Positions 19,112-26,366 of a stretch of DNA of 64,000 nucleotides are shown in pieces. Positions within the stretch are counted from its first letter, which is position 1; every line of letters starts with the position of its first letter. Origin of the DNA: Streptomyces gilvus (GTDB taxonomy: Bacteria > Actinomycetota > Actinomycetes > Streptomycetales > Streptomycetaceae); NCBI RefSeq assembly GCF_022513565.1, contig NZ_JAKWBE010000014.1:62001-126000 (forward strand), written 5' to 3'. The position numbers and the translations under genes are program-made. The notes beneath the pieces were generated by a model, which saw only the letters and a list, made by a program, of their open reading frames with translations, did no database searches and was not told the origin of the DNA.

Positions 19112-20113
19112 ATGTCCGCTGTCCCCAGCAGGCCCAACGCCCGTCGGCTGATCGCGGCCGTCGTTCTCGTCCCGGCCCTCGCCGCCCTCGCCCTGTGGGC
19201 CTTCGCCTGGCCCGCCGCCCGTACCGCGCCCCACGACCTGCCGTTGGGAGTGGCCGGACCGCCTGCCGCGACGGCCCGCATCGAACGGCAACTGACGCAG
19301 CACAAGGGCGCGTTCGAGATCCACCACTACGCCGACGAGACCGCCGCCCGCCGCGCCGTCGAGGACCGGACCGTATACGGAGCGGTCGCGGTGACCGCCC
19401 ACGGCCCGGAACTGCTGACCGCTTCGGCCGCGAGCCCGATGGTCGCGCAGCTGCTGCACCAGGCGGTGGCCCAACGGGCACTGGCCGGAACACAGGTCCG
19501 GACCGTCGACGTGGTCCCCGCCCCCGCGACGGACCCGCGTGGCGCTGTCCTCGGCTCCAGCGTGCTGCCCCTCGCCCTGGCCGGGATCGCGGCCGGCGCG
19601 GTGGTGACGCTGCTGGGGCTGCGCGGTACACGCGCCGTGACCGCGCTGGTCGGCGCCGCCGCCCTGGCGGGCGCGGTGGCAGCCGGTATCGCGCACAGCT
19701 GGCTCGGGGTGCTGACCGGCGACTGGTGGACGGAGGCCGGTGTGCTGGGTCTCGCGACCCTGGCCGTCAGCGCCGCGGTCGCCGGGCTCGCCGCCCTGCT
19801 CGGACAGGCCGGTCTGGGGCTGGGCGCGGGCGTGGTGATGCTGCTGGGCAACCCGTTCTCGGGCGCGGCCTCGGCGCCGCGGCTGCTGCCCGAGCCGGTG
19901 GGCACGATCGGTCAGTGGCTCCCGCCGGGCGCGAGCACGACCCTCCTGCGCTCGGTGTCGTACTTCGACGGCGCGGCGGCGACCGGTCCCGCGCTGACCC
20001 TGGCCTGGTGGGCCGCGCTGGGCCTGGGCGCCGTGCTGCTCGGCAGCGCGCTCAGGAAGCGCAGCACCTCCGCCGAGGCGGCCGCCGAGCGGAAACTCGC
20101 CCCCGTCGGCTGA
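19112..20113 (+). CDS. ABC-2/YhgE-like membrane protein, probable efflux permease
   Basis: 333 residues. One N-terminal helix (about 12-34) is followed by an extracellular domain (about 40-150) with LPLGVAGPPAA and a YADETAARRAVEDRTVYGAV segment typical of YhgE/Pip-type ABC-2 proteins. Five or six more helices (about 160-325) complete it. No ATPase is encoded beside it. I choose the ATG at 19112 with GGAGAGGA; upstream in-frame starts would add up to eight residues. Divergence from the TetR gene suggests inducible export of a toxic compound, which is inference. Confidence 0.7.
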   Translation: MSAVPSRPNARRLIAAVVLVPALAALALWAFAWPAARTAPHDLPLGVAGPPAATARIERQLTQHKGAFEIHHYADETAARRAVEDRTVYGAVAVTAHGPELLTASAASPMVAQLLHQAVAQRALAGTQVRTVDVVPAPATDPRGAVLGSSVLPLALAGIAAGAVVTLLGLRGTRAVTALVGAAALAGAVAAGIAHSWLGVLTGDWWTEAGVLGLATLAVSAAVAGLAALLGQAGLGLGAGVVMLLGNPFSGAASAPRLLPEPVGTIGQWLPPGASTTLLRSVSYFDGAAATGPALTLAWWAALGLGAVLLGSALRKRSTSAEAAAERKLAPVG

Positions 20114-20129
20114 CCCCCCGTACCGAAGC

Positions 20130-20169
20130 GGCCGTGCGCCCCCGCAGTAGCGGACGGGGGCGGACGGCC
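20130..20169. terminator. Bidirectional terminator
   Basis: Inverted repeat GGCCGT-g-CGCCCCCG / CGGGGGCG-g-ACGGCC with a ten-base loop, followed by TTTG, between convergent genes. Confidence 0.8.
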
Positions 20170-20189
20170 TTTGTCATGCTGCGGCTCCC

Positions 20190-20468
20190 CTACGACGCGC
20201 CGGGCCCCCGATGGTGGGCCGCGATGCCGAAGCGCTGTTGTTCGCGGGGAGCGGACGTCACCTCGCGCACCGAGGAGACCGCGCTGATCACCTGCTCGTC
20301 GGCGGGCTGGTCGAGCGCGTCGAGCCGCTCCAGGTCGGCGGCGGAGACCAGGGCGACGAGGGGTTTGCCGTGCCGTGTCACGACGACGCGCTCGCCGCCG
20401 TACACCACCCGGTTGATCAGGTCGGCGAGTTCAGCCCTGGCTTGCGTCACCGGAATCTCGTAGGCCAT
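20190..20468 (-). CDS. Phd/YefM-family antitoxin, apparently orphan
   Basis: 92 residues. The N-terminal Phd/YefM fold is clear (EIPVTQARAELADLINRV, then ERVVVTRHGKPLVALVSAADLERL). The last 35 residues are variable, as expected for a toxin-binding tail. No RelE, YoeB or Doc toxin gene is adjacent: a terminator lies downstream and a ClpP gene is divergent. A TATGAT box six bases before the ATG and a palindrome in the promoter spacer suggest a leaderless, autorepressed transcript. It may act in trans or be a remnant. Confidence 0.82.
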   Translation of the reverse strand: MAYEIPVTQARAELADLINRVVYGGERVVVTRHGKPLVALVSAADLERLDALDQPADEQVISAVSSVREVTSAPREQQRFGIAAHHRGPGAS

Positions 20469-20474
20469 ACCCCC

Positions 20475-20510
20475 ATCATAACGTCACGTACATCCTGTAC
20501 ATTTTTTACA
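20475..20510 (-). promoter_or_regulatory. Phd promoter with palindromic operator
   Basis: On the minus strand -10 TATGAT (20475-20480) lies six bases from the ATG. Upstream is the perfect inverted repeat GTACA-TCC-TGTAC (20488-20500), with a further TACA half-site at 20507-20510. This layout is typical of antitoxin autorepression. Confidence 0.5.
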
Positions 20511-20556
20511 GAGACAGCTCCGCGAGAGATCGTTCTGCCGCGAGGAGGGGTATGCC

Positions 20557-21192
20557 ATGACCCGACCGTCCGCCCGTTACGTCCTGCCCGAGTTCACCGA
20601 ACGCACGAGCTTCGGGCACAGGACGATGGATCCGTACTCGAAGCTGCTGGAGGAGCGCATCGTCTTCCTCGGGACGCCGATCGACGACACCTCGGCGAAC
20701 GACGTGATGGCGCAGTTCATGCACCTCGAGTACCAGGACCCGGACCGGGACATCGCGCTGTACATCAACTCCCCGGGCGGCTCCTTCACCGCGATGTCCG
20801 CGATCTACGACACCATCCAGTACGTCGGCTGCGACGTGGAGACGGTCTGCCTGGGCCAGGCCGGTTCCTCCGCCGCCGTACTGCTGGCGGCCGGCACCCC
20901 GGGCAAGCGCGCCGCGCTGCCGGGCGCCCGGGTGGTGCTCCACCAGCCGGCGCTCTACGAACCGGTACAGGGACAGGCCAGCGATCTGGCCATCCAGGCC
21001 GAGGAGTTGACCCGGACGCGGGCCCGGCTGGAGGAGATGCTGGTGCGGCACACCGGGCGCAGCGCGGAGCAGGTGAGCGCGGACATCGAGCGGGACAAGA
21101 TCCTCGACGCCCAGGGAGCCCTGGCGTACGGGCTGGTGGACCGGATCATCCCCAGCCGCAAGGACACCATCGCGCCGCCCAGCGGGAGGTGA
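20557..21192 (+). CDS. clpP: ATP-dependent Clp protease proteolytic subunit (paralogue)
   Basis: 211 residues, ClpP fold with complete catalytic triad: Ser104 in GQAGSSAAV, His129 in VVLHQP and Asp180 in DIERD. It would assemble into a barrel fed by a Clp ATPase. The Ser context (GSSA rather than ASMGA) and the extended N-terminus mark it as one of the divergent Streptomyces paralogues rather than ClpP1/P2. GAGGAGGGG lies ten bases upstream. A small unknown gene follows after seven bases and is probably co-expressed. Confidence 0.9.
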   Translation: MTRPSARYVLPEFTERTSFGHRTMDPYSKLLEERIVFLGTPIDDTSANDVMAQFMHLEYQDPDRDIALYINSPGGSFTAMSAIYDTIQYVGCDVETVCLGQAGSSAAVLLAAGTPGKRAALPGARVVLHQPALYEPVQGQASDLAIQAEELTRTRARLEEMLVRHTGRSAEQVSADIERDKILDAQGALAYGLVDRIIPSRKDTIAPPSGR

Positions 21193-21199
21193 GCGGCCG

Positions 21200-21508
21200 G
21201 TGCTCCCACCCGAACTCCCTCCGCTGCCCGCGCTCACCCGCGCCGAGGGCGAGCTGATCGACCGTTATCTCGACGTCGTCGACCTGCTGGGCCGGATCAA
21301 CCCCGCGCACCACGGGGACACCTACCGCGGACTGCGCGCCGCCCAGGCGCTGGTGGCCAAGGCGGCCGAACTGCGCGACGCGCTCGCCCTGATGCACCAG
21401 CGCGGCGAGACGGAGCTGCACGCCGAGACGCTGGGGCGGGCGCTTCGGGTGCTGGACGGGGAGCGGCGCACGGCCCGGGTCACCGTGCCGCCGGACTCCG
21501 CCAGTTGA
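21200..21508 (+). CDS. Small helical protein co-transcribed with ClpP
   Basis: 102 residues, not recognised. A Pro-rich N-terminus (LPPELPPLPALTRAEGE) precedes predicted helices rich in Ala, Leu, Arg and Glu (about 15-90). The GTG at 21200 has GGAGGTGA placed over the clpP stop codon, so translation coupling is likely. No signal peptide or membrane segment. It could be an adaptor or assembly partner for the ClpP, but this rests only on position. Confidence 0.7.
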   Translation: MLPPELPPLPALTRAEGELIDRYLDVVDLLGRINPAHHGDTYRGLRAAQALVAKAAELRDALALMHQRGETELHAETLGRALRVLDGERRTARVTVPPDSAS

Positions 21509-21525
21509 CGTGCGCCCAGGAGCGC

Positions 21526-21553
21526 GGACGCCCCGCCGGATCACGGGGCGTCC
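21526..21553 (+). terminator. Hairpin terminator after the clpP pair
   Basis: Ten-base perfect stem GGACGCCCCG/CGGGGCGTCC with an eight-base loop, 18 bases after the stop codon. Confidence 0.75.
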
Positions 21554-21884
21554 GGACCGGCGTTGAAACGGACCAAATGGCGTACCCCCCTTTGGAGTAG
21601 ACGCGGGTCCTTTTTCGCGACCCCTCAAGTTGCGCAACGCGCGTAGCCTCAGGGCGGAATGGGACATTCCATGCCTGGTCCGAGCCTCCTCGGGGTCGTC
21701 TACGCCGCCTCGAACACAGGGGTGTCCACCCGAACGGGTGAGTGGTGAGTAACAACACAAACCCCCGGTTCCATTGGGATTTTCGGACATCCGTGAGTCA
21801 AGATCCCTGTCTGACGACAAGCCCCCGCCACACCGGCGGGGCGGTCCGGGCGGACGCCGAGTCCTGCCGCCGCCCGGATGACCG
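21554..21884 (+). promoter_or_regulatory. Non-coding region upstream of the riboswitch
   Basis: About 330 bases with no coding pattern. It must hold the promoter of the riboswitch transcript. A perfect palindrome GTTGCGCAAC (21629-21638) lies in a locally AT-richer stretch with a TAGCCT (21644-21649) after it. The start site cannot be fixed from sequence. Confidence 0.35.
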
Positions 21885-22050
21885 GTCGACAGGAAGTGGA
21901 TCGGCAGGAGTGGAGGACCCGAGCACGACGGGTCGCCGGGACGGTCACGCCATGACCGAACCCGAGCAGCCCTTGGGGTGAAGCCGCGTCAGCGGCCGGG
22001 CAACTTCGCCAGCCCGAATCCGACAGGTCATCCTTCACAGGCGGCTGACG
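21885..22050 (+). ncRNA. ydaO/yuaA-type cyclic di-AMP riboswitch
   Basis: The stretch contains the hallmark blocks in order: a GGAGGACCCGAGCACGACGG block (21912-21931), CCTTGGGGTGAAGCCGC (21971-21987), CCGGGCAACTTCGCCAGCCC (21997-22016), then GAATCCGACAGGTCATCC (22016-22033) and CAGGCGGCTGACGAAGG near the end. This is the actinobacterial form of the ydaO family, which commonly precedes cell-wall hydrolase genes and reduces expression when c-di-AMP binds. Boundaries are approximate. It ends within about 12 bases of the NlpC/P60 start codon. Confidence 0.88.
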
Positions 22051-22061
22051 AAGGGTTGCGC

Positions 22062-22535
22062 ATGACTGCGCTCAATCGTGTCCCGTCGCTGATGGTCCGG
22101 GCCGGTACGGCCTCGGCTCTCACCCTGGCCGCCGTGGGCGGTACCGTCGTGATCCCGGGCGTCGCCTCCGACGCCGCGGCCGCGACGCCGGCGACCAAGG
22201 CGCTTCAGGTGGCGGCGTCCAAAAAGGGTTCCCCGTACAAGTGGGGGGCCACCGGGCCTCGCCGCTTCGACTGCTCCGGCCTCACGCTGTACTCGTACAA
22301 GGCGGCGGGCAAGAAGCTGCCCCGTACGGCGGCCCAGCAGTACAACAAGACCCACCACATCTCCGCGAAGAGCCGCAAGGCGGGAGACCTCGTGTTCTTC
22401 CACTCGGGGTCGAACGTCTACCACGTGGGCATCTACGCCGGGCAGGGCAAGATCTGGCACGCCCCCAAGACCGGGGACGTGGTGAGGCTGCAGAAGATCT
22501 GGACCAAGAGCGTCTGGTACGGCCGGGTCAGCTGA
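22062..22535 (+). CDS. Secreted NlpC/P60 peptidoglycan endopeptidase
   Basis: 157 residues. A signal peptide (hydrophobic 16-35, ending ASDAAAA) precedes a compact NlpC/P60 domain with Cys in RRFDCSGLTLYSY, His in NVYHVGIYAG and a third polar His in IWHAPKTGD. Such enzymes cleave stem-peptide bonds in peptidoglycan during growth or germination. No extra binding domain is present. The ATG at 22062 follows GAAGGG. The c-di-AMP riboswitch directly upstream is the likely control point. Confidence 0.92.
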   Translation: MTALNRVPSLMVRAGTASALTLAAVGGTVVIPGVASDAAAATPATKALQVAASKKGSPYKWGATGPRRFDCSGLTLYSYKAAGKKLPRTAAQQYNKTHHISAKSRKAGDLVFFHSGSNVYHVGIYAGQGKIWHAPKTGDVVRLQKIWTKSVWYGRVS

Positions 22536-22540
22536 CTCTC

Positions 22541-22581
22541 CCGTGGGGCGGCGGCGGACCTGACCCGCCGCCGCCCCACGG
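22541..22581 (+). terminator. Terminator after the NlpC/P60 gene
   Basis: Perfect 17-bp inverted repeat with a seven-base loop, starting six bases after the stop codon. No T-tract. Confidence 0.8.
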
Positions 22582-22615
22582 GCCTGCCGGGGGCCGGAAT
22601 GGTTACCCGTACCCC

Positions 22616-23176
22616 ATGGACCACCACCATCCGTCCGCACGCAACGAGACCCCGCTGGAGCGCGCCGACCGCAACTTCGTCGAGCTGCTGCAGGAGCTGC
22701 GCGTCACCCAGACGGGCGTGCAGATCCTCTTCGCCTTCCTGCTGAGCCTGGCCTTCACCCAGCGCTTCACCTCCCTCGACGCCTTCCAGCGCGCCACATA
22801 CGTCACCACGCTGCTGCTGGCGGTCCTCGCCGCGGCGCTGTTCACCGCCCCGGCCGCGTTGCACCGCACGCTGTTCCAGAAGGGCGCGAAGCCGCTGATC
22901 GTGCAGGTCTCCTCGCGACTGGCGACCGCCGGCCTGGGGGTGCTCGTCCTCGCGTTCACCGGATCGGTGCTGCTGGTGGTGGACGTGACCACGGACCTCA
23001 CCGGCGGGCTCGCGGCGGGCGCGGCGACCCTGGTGGTGTGCGTGGGGCTGTGGGGGCTGCTGCCGCGTCTGGTGCGCCGTGCCGCGCGCCTGCAGACCGG
23101 CTCACGGACCATGGAGCCAGGGACGGAGGACGCGGCCGAGCAGAGGGACGACCGGGAGATGGCTCACCGGCCGTAG
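22616..23176 (+). CDS. DUF6328-family membrane protein
   Basis: 186 residues. A conserved amphipathic start (ETPLERADRNFVELLQELRVTQTGVQ) leads into four membrane helices (about 35-50, 66-85, 104-125 and 135-152). A charged, probably cytoplasmic tail follows (EPGTEDAAEQRDD). This matches the small DUF6328 family of unknown function found widely in actinobacteria. No ribosome-binding site is seen before the ATG, so the transcript may be leaderless or the start may differ. Confidence 0.78.
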   Translation: MDHHHPSARNETPLERADRNFVELLQELRVTQTGVQILFAFLLSLAFTQRFTSLDAFQRATYVTTLLLAVLAAALFTAPAALHRTLFQKGAKPLIVQVSSRLATAGLGVLVLAFTGSVLLVVDVTTDLTGGLAAGAATLVVCVGLWGLLPRLVRRAARLQTGSRTMEPGTEDAAEQRDDREMAHRP

Positions 23177-23246
23177 AGACGGGCGGGAGGGACGGGCGGC
23201 AGGGACGGGCGGTGAGGACGACGGGCCGTGGAGGCGCCGCCGGAGG

Positions 23247-23702
23247 CTACGGCTCCTGCTGCCCCGCCGTGACGGGCTGCGCCGGTACGGTCCACGGGAG
23301 CTCGATGGAGACCGTCTTGCCGCCCTCCCTGGTGGGCCGGACCAGCAGTCTGCCGCCGCACTCGGCGGCCAGCCAGCGGATGATCACCATGCCCCGGCCG
23401 TTGTCCTGCTGAACGGCCGCCGGCAGCCGCTTGGGGAAGCGCGGATGGCTGTCGGTGACCCCGATGCACAGGTGTTCGTCACGGTCGAGCCGGATGTCGA
23501 CCGTGAAGGTGGGGGACTGACCGAAGGTGTGCTGCACGGCGTTGGTGGCGAGTTCGGAGACGATCAGACGGATGGCGTCGGCGATCTCCGTGTCGGCCTC
23601 CAGCCCCCACTCCACCAGGGTCGTGACGACATAGCCGCGGGCCGCGGAGACCGAGGCCGGCTCGCTCGGCAGAGTGACGGATGCTTCCAGATGGTCTGCC
23701 AT
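23247..23702 (-). CDS. RsbW-like ATP-binding regulatory protein
   Basis: 151 residues, a single HATPase_c domain: LIVSELATNAVQHTFG (N box), then VTDSHPRFP and NGRGMVIIRWLAAECGG. These stand-alone Streptomyces ATPases are anti-sigma-like and often encoded beside DUF5753/DUF397 gene pairs, as here, where the pair is divergent. I choose the ATG at 23702 with AAGGGA upstream; a longer in-frame extension to 23852 would run through the divergent promoter. Confidence 0.85.
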   Translation of the reverse strand: MADHLEASVTLPSEPASVSAARGYVVTTLVEWGLEADTEIADAIRLIVSELATNAVQHTFGQSPTFTVDIRLDRDEHLCIGVTDSHPRFPKRLPAAVQQDNGRGMVIIRWLAAECGGRLLVRPTREGGKTVSIELPWTVPAQPVTAGQQEP

Positions 23703-23827
23703 GACGACGACGTCCCTTTCCCACGGGACCGGAGTCCGACACGGAGCGGATGGTTCGAGTACGGTCCCGGACTGGTGCTTCTTCGCCAGACTGCCATTAC
23801 CGCGCCGGTCACGGTGCCGATCCACCA

Positions 23828-23843
23828 AGATATGCATATATCT
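23828..23843. promoter_or_regulatory. AT-rich palindrome between the divergent regulators
   Basis: AGATAT-GCAT-ATATCT, containing the perfect palindrome ATATGCATAT. It is one of the most AT-rich spots in the window, 72 bases before the HTH gene, and a candidate operator for that regulator. Confidence 0.45.
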
Positions 23844-23914
23844 GTCGCTCAAAGCGGTGAACTCTGCGACGAGAGACCGTATTTGGGTGGCCCGGAAGGA
23901 GTAAGGAGTAGCGC

Positions 23915-24775
23915 ATGCTGCACGGTCCCGCGGTGCGCCGTCGGAAGCTGGGCACCGAACTGCGTGCGTTGCGCACGGGCGCGGGGCTCACGAGCGGTGA
24001 GGCGGCCCGGCTGGTGGGCTGGCACCAGTCGAAGGTGAGCCGTATCGAGACCGGCTCCAGCGGGGTGAAACCGGCCGATGTGCGGTTACTCCTGGACGCG
24101 TACGGCGTCGCCGACTCCCAACTACGGGAGTTGCTCCTGGTGTTGGCGGGGCCCGACGAGGGCGCGGGGCGGCATCACTGGTGGCACGCCTACCGGGGGG
24201 TGCTCCCGCCTACCTACCGCGACTTCATCAGTCTGGAGTCCCAGGCGAGCGCGATGCGCACCCTGGAGACCTCGGTGGTGCCGGGGCTGTTGCAGACGCC
24301 CGAGTACGCACGGGCGGTGACCCGGGCCGTCGTCGGCGGTCCGGACGACGAACGGCTGGACGCGCTGGTGGAGGTGCGGCTGGCCCGGCAGGACGTGCTC
24401 AGGTCGGATCCGCCGCTGGAGCTGAGCGCGATCCTCGACGAGGCGGTGCTGCACCGCGAGATCGGCGGCCCGGACGTCATGGCCCGTCAGCGGCAGCGGC
24501 TGATGGAGGCGGCGCGGCTGCCCCAAGTGCGGCTCCAGGTACTGCCGTTCACGGCCGGGGCCCATGTGGGCATCACCGGGCCTTTCGTAATCTTTTCATT
24601 TTCGAGCACTTCTGATCTGGACGTGGTTGTTCTCGACCACTTGACGAGTAGCCTCTACCTCGAACGGAAAGAAGACCTCCAGGCCTATACGGAGGCCTTC
24701 AACTCCCTTCGCATCCACGCCCTTTCGCCCGAGGACTCGTTGGATTACCTCGCCGGTCTGGACGACGGCGCGTAA
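23915..24775 (+). CDS. WhiJ/Scr1-like HTH regulator with DUF5753 domain
   Basis: 286 residues. An N-terminal Xre helix-turn-helix (about 10-65; LRTGAGLTSGEAARLVGWHQ, SKVSRIETG) is followed by a DUF5753 domain (about 95-275; HWWHAYRGVLPPTYRDFISLE, VPGLLQTPEYARA, DLDVVVLDHLTSSLYLE). This family, with its DUF397 partner, influences development and antibiotic production in Streptomyces. Leu58 is encoded by TTA (24086-24088), which would make it a bldA target. A strong AAGGAG-type ribosome-binding site precedes the ATG. The DUF397 gene follows after ten bases. Confidence 0.9.
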   Translation: MLHGPAVRRRKLGTELRALRTGAGLTSGEAARLVGWHQSKVSRIETGSSGVKPADVRLLLDAYGVADSQLRELLLVLAGPDEGAGRHHWWHAYRGVLPPTYRDFISLESQASAMRTLETSVVPGLLQTPEYARAVTRAVVGGPDDERLDALVEVRLARQDVLRSDPPLELSAILDEAVLHREIGGPDVMARQRQRLMEAARLPQVRLQVLPFTAGAHVGITGPFVIFSFSSTSDLDVVVLDHLTSSLYLERKEDLQAYTEAFNSLRIHALSPEDSLDYLAGLDDGA

Positions 24776-24785
24776 GGAGGCACCC

Positions 24786-25028
24786 ATGACCGCACTGCCT
24801 CGGACCCTTCCCACCAGCACCGATCCCACCAGCACCGACCTGCACGGCGTGCGATGGCTGCGCAGCAGCTACAGCACGGGAGCGAACAACTGCGTCGAGA
24901 CGGCGCTGCCGCACTCCGGCCCGGCGGCCGGGCTGCTCGCGGTGCGCGACTCCAAGGACCCGGCCGGACCCGCGCTGCTCTTCTCCCCCGAGAGCTGGGC
25001 GGAGTTCACCGCCGCGTTCCGGTCCTAG
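24786..25028 (+). CDS. DUF397 protein, partner of the HTH regulator
   Basis: 80 residues. The signature is WLRSSYSTGANNCVETA, then VAVRDSKDP-like LAVRDSKDPAGPALLFSP and SWAEFTAAFR. DUF397 proteins are small partners of DUF5753 regulators and may act as antitoxin-like or ligand-like modulators. The N-terminus has a TSTDPTSTD repeat. The ATG has AAGGAGG seven bases upstream. Confidence 0.9.
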   Translation: MTALPRTLPTSTDPTSTDLHGVRWLRSSYSTGANNCVETALPHSGPAAGLLAVRDSKDPAGPALLFSPESWAEFTAAFRS

Positions 25029-25091
25029 TCACCTAGTGAACAGTTTCTGATCGGTTTTGATCGGACGAGGCTCGGCCGTGTTCACGCCGAC

Positions 25092-26219
25092 TCATGGTCG
25101 CGTTTCCCCGATCACCCGTACAGCGTGTTCCACCTGCGCCTCGGAGAGGTCCGCGCGGGCGGTGAGCCTGAGCCGGGAGATGCCGTCGGGCACGGAAGGA
25201 GGACGGAAACAGCCCACGGCGAGGCCTGCCGTACGGCAGTCGGCCGCCCACCGCACGGCCCCCTCCGGGGACGGCGCGCGCACCGAGACGACCGCGGCGT
25301 CGGGACGTACCGCCTGATGGCCCGCGGCGGTCAGCCGTGCGTGCAGGTCGGCGGCCACCTCACGGGCCCGTGCCGCCCGCTCCGGCTCACGGCGCAGCAG
25401 CCTCAGCGCCGCGAGGGCCGCGCCCGCCGCCGCGGGGGCGAGGCCCGTGTCGAAGATGAACGTCCGGGCCGCGTTGACCAGATGGTCGATGACCCGGGCC
25501 GGGCCGAGGACCGCTCCGCCCTGGCTGCCGAGCGACTTGGACAGCGTGACCGTGACCACCACGTCCTCGGCGCCCGCCAGGCCCGCCGCCTGCGCGGCGC
25601 CCCGGCCCCCGTCGCCCAGGACGCCGAGTCCGTGCGCGTCGTCGACCACCAGACCGGCACCGCGCTCCCGGCACGCGGCGGCGTACGCGGCCAGCGGGGC
25701 GGCGTCGCCGTCGACGGAGAACACCGTGTCGGACACGACGACCGCGGGGCCCTCGCCCGTCCGCAGCGCCTTGCGCACCGCCTCCGGGTCGGAGTGCGGC
25801 ACGACCTGGGTGACACCCCGGGCCAGCCGGCAGCCGTCGATCAGCGAGGCGTGGTTGCCCGCGTCGGAGACGATCAGCGAGCCGTGCGGGGCCAGCGCGG
25901 TGACGGCGGCGAGGTTGGCCGCGTACCCGGAGGAGAAGACCAGCGCCGCCTCGAACCCGCAGAACTCGGCCAGCTCCCGCTCCAGTTCGGTGTGCAGTTC
26001 GGTGGTGCCGGTGACGAGCCGGGAGCCGGTCGCGCCGCCGCCCCAGGTCCGGGCCGCCGCTGCCGCGCCCTCGGCGACCTCGGGGTGCCGGGCGAGGCCC
26101 AGGTAGTCGTTGCTCGCGAGGTCCAGCAGCGGCGAGTCGGCCGGGCGGGGCCGCAGGGTCCGTACGAGTCCGGCGCGGCGGCGCAGCTCCGCCTGCTCGT
26201 CGATCCAGCCGAACGCCAT
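25092..26219 (-). CDS. bioF: 8-amino-7-oxononanoate synthase
   Basis: 375 residues, class II alpha-oxoamine synthase. It condenses pimeloyl-ACP/CoA with alanine in biotin synthesis. Motifs include LDLASNDYLGLARHP, SSGYAANLA, DDAHGLGVLG and PLP Lys228 in VTLSKSLGSQGG. The ATG follows GGAGGAGCC. It is divergent from bioB with 147 bp between them. It could in principle be a glycine C-acetyltransferase, but the biotin neighbours settle it. Confidence 0.95.
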   Translation of the reverse strand: MAFGWIDEQAELRRRAGLVRTLRPRPADSPLLDLASNDYLGLARHPEVAEGAAAAARTWGGGATGSRLVTGTTELHTELERELAEFCGFEAALVFSSGYAANLAAVTALAPHGSLIVSDAGNHASLIDGCRLARGVTQVVPHSDPEAVRKALRTGEGPAVVVSDTVFSVDGDAAPLAAYAAACRERGAGLVVDDAHGLGVLGDGGRGAAQAAGLAGAEDVVVTVTLSKSLGSQGGAVLGPARVIDHLVNAARTFIFDTGLAPAAAGAALAALRLLRREPERAARAREVAADLHARLTAAGHQAVRPDAAVVSVRAPSPEGAVRWAADCRTAGLAVGCFRPPSVPDGISRLRLTARADLSEAQVEHAVRVIGETRP

Positions 26220-26234
26220 GGCTCCTCCGGGGAT

Positions 26235-26296
26235 TTTGTAGGCAGTGGACAGACACTAGTCGCACGGGCCGCACCCCATGGTGTGGCAATCCACAC
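26235..26296. promoter_or_regulatory. bioF/bioB divergent control region
   Basis: The inverted repeat GTGTGG-caat-CCACAC (26281-26296) lies roughly midway between the two start codons. A minus-strand -10 like TACAAA (26235-26240) faces bioF. No B12, TPP or other riboswitch is seen. The repeat is a candidate operator for a biotin repressor. Confidence 0.45.
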
Positions 26297-26366
26297 ACGG
26301 CGAAGTGCGGCTCTTGTTCACTCTCTCCTTGGCCCGGGACGGGTCGGTAGGACAGGATCGGCTCTC

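Noticed and set aside
25092..26219. bioF considered as glycine C-acetyltransferase (kbl)
   Set aside because: Adjacent bioB, bioA and bioD make biotin synthesis far more likely, and no threonine dehydrogenase is present.
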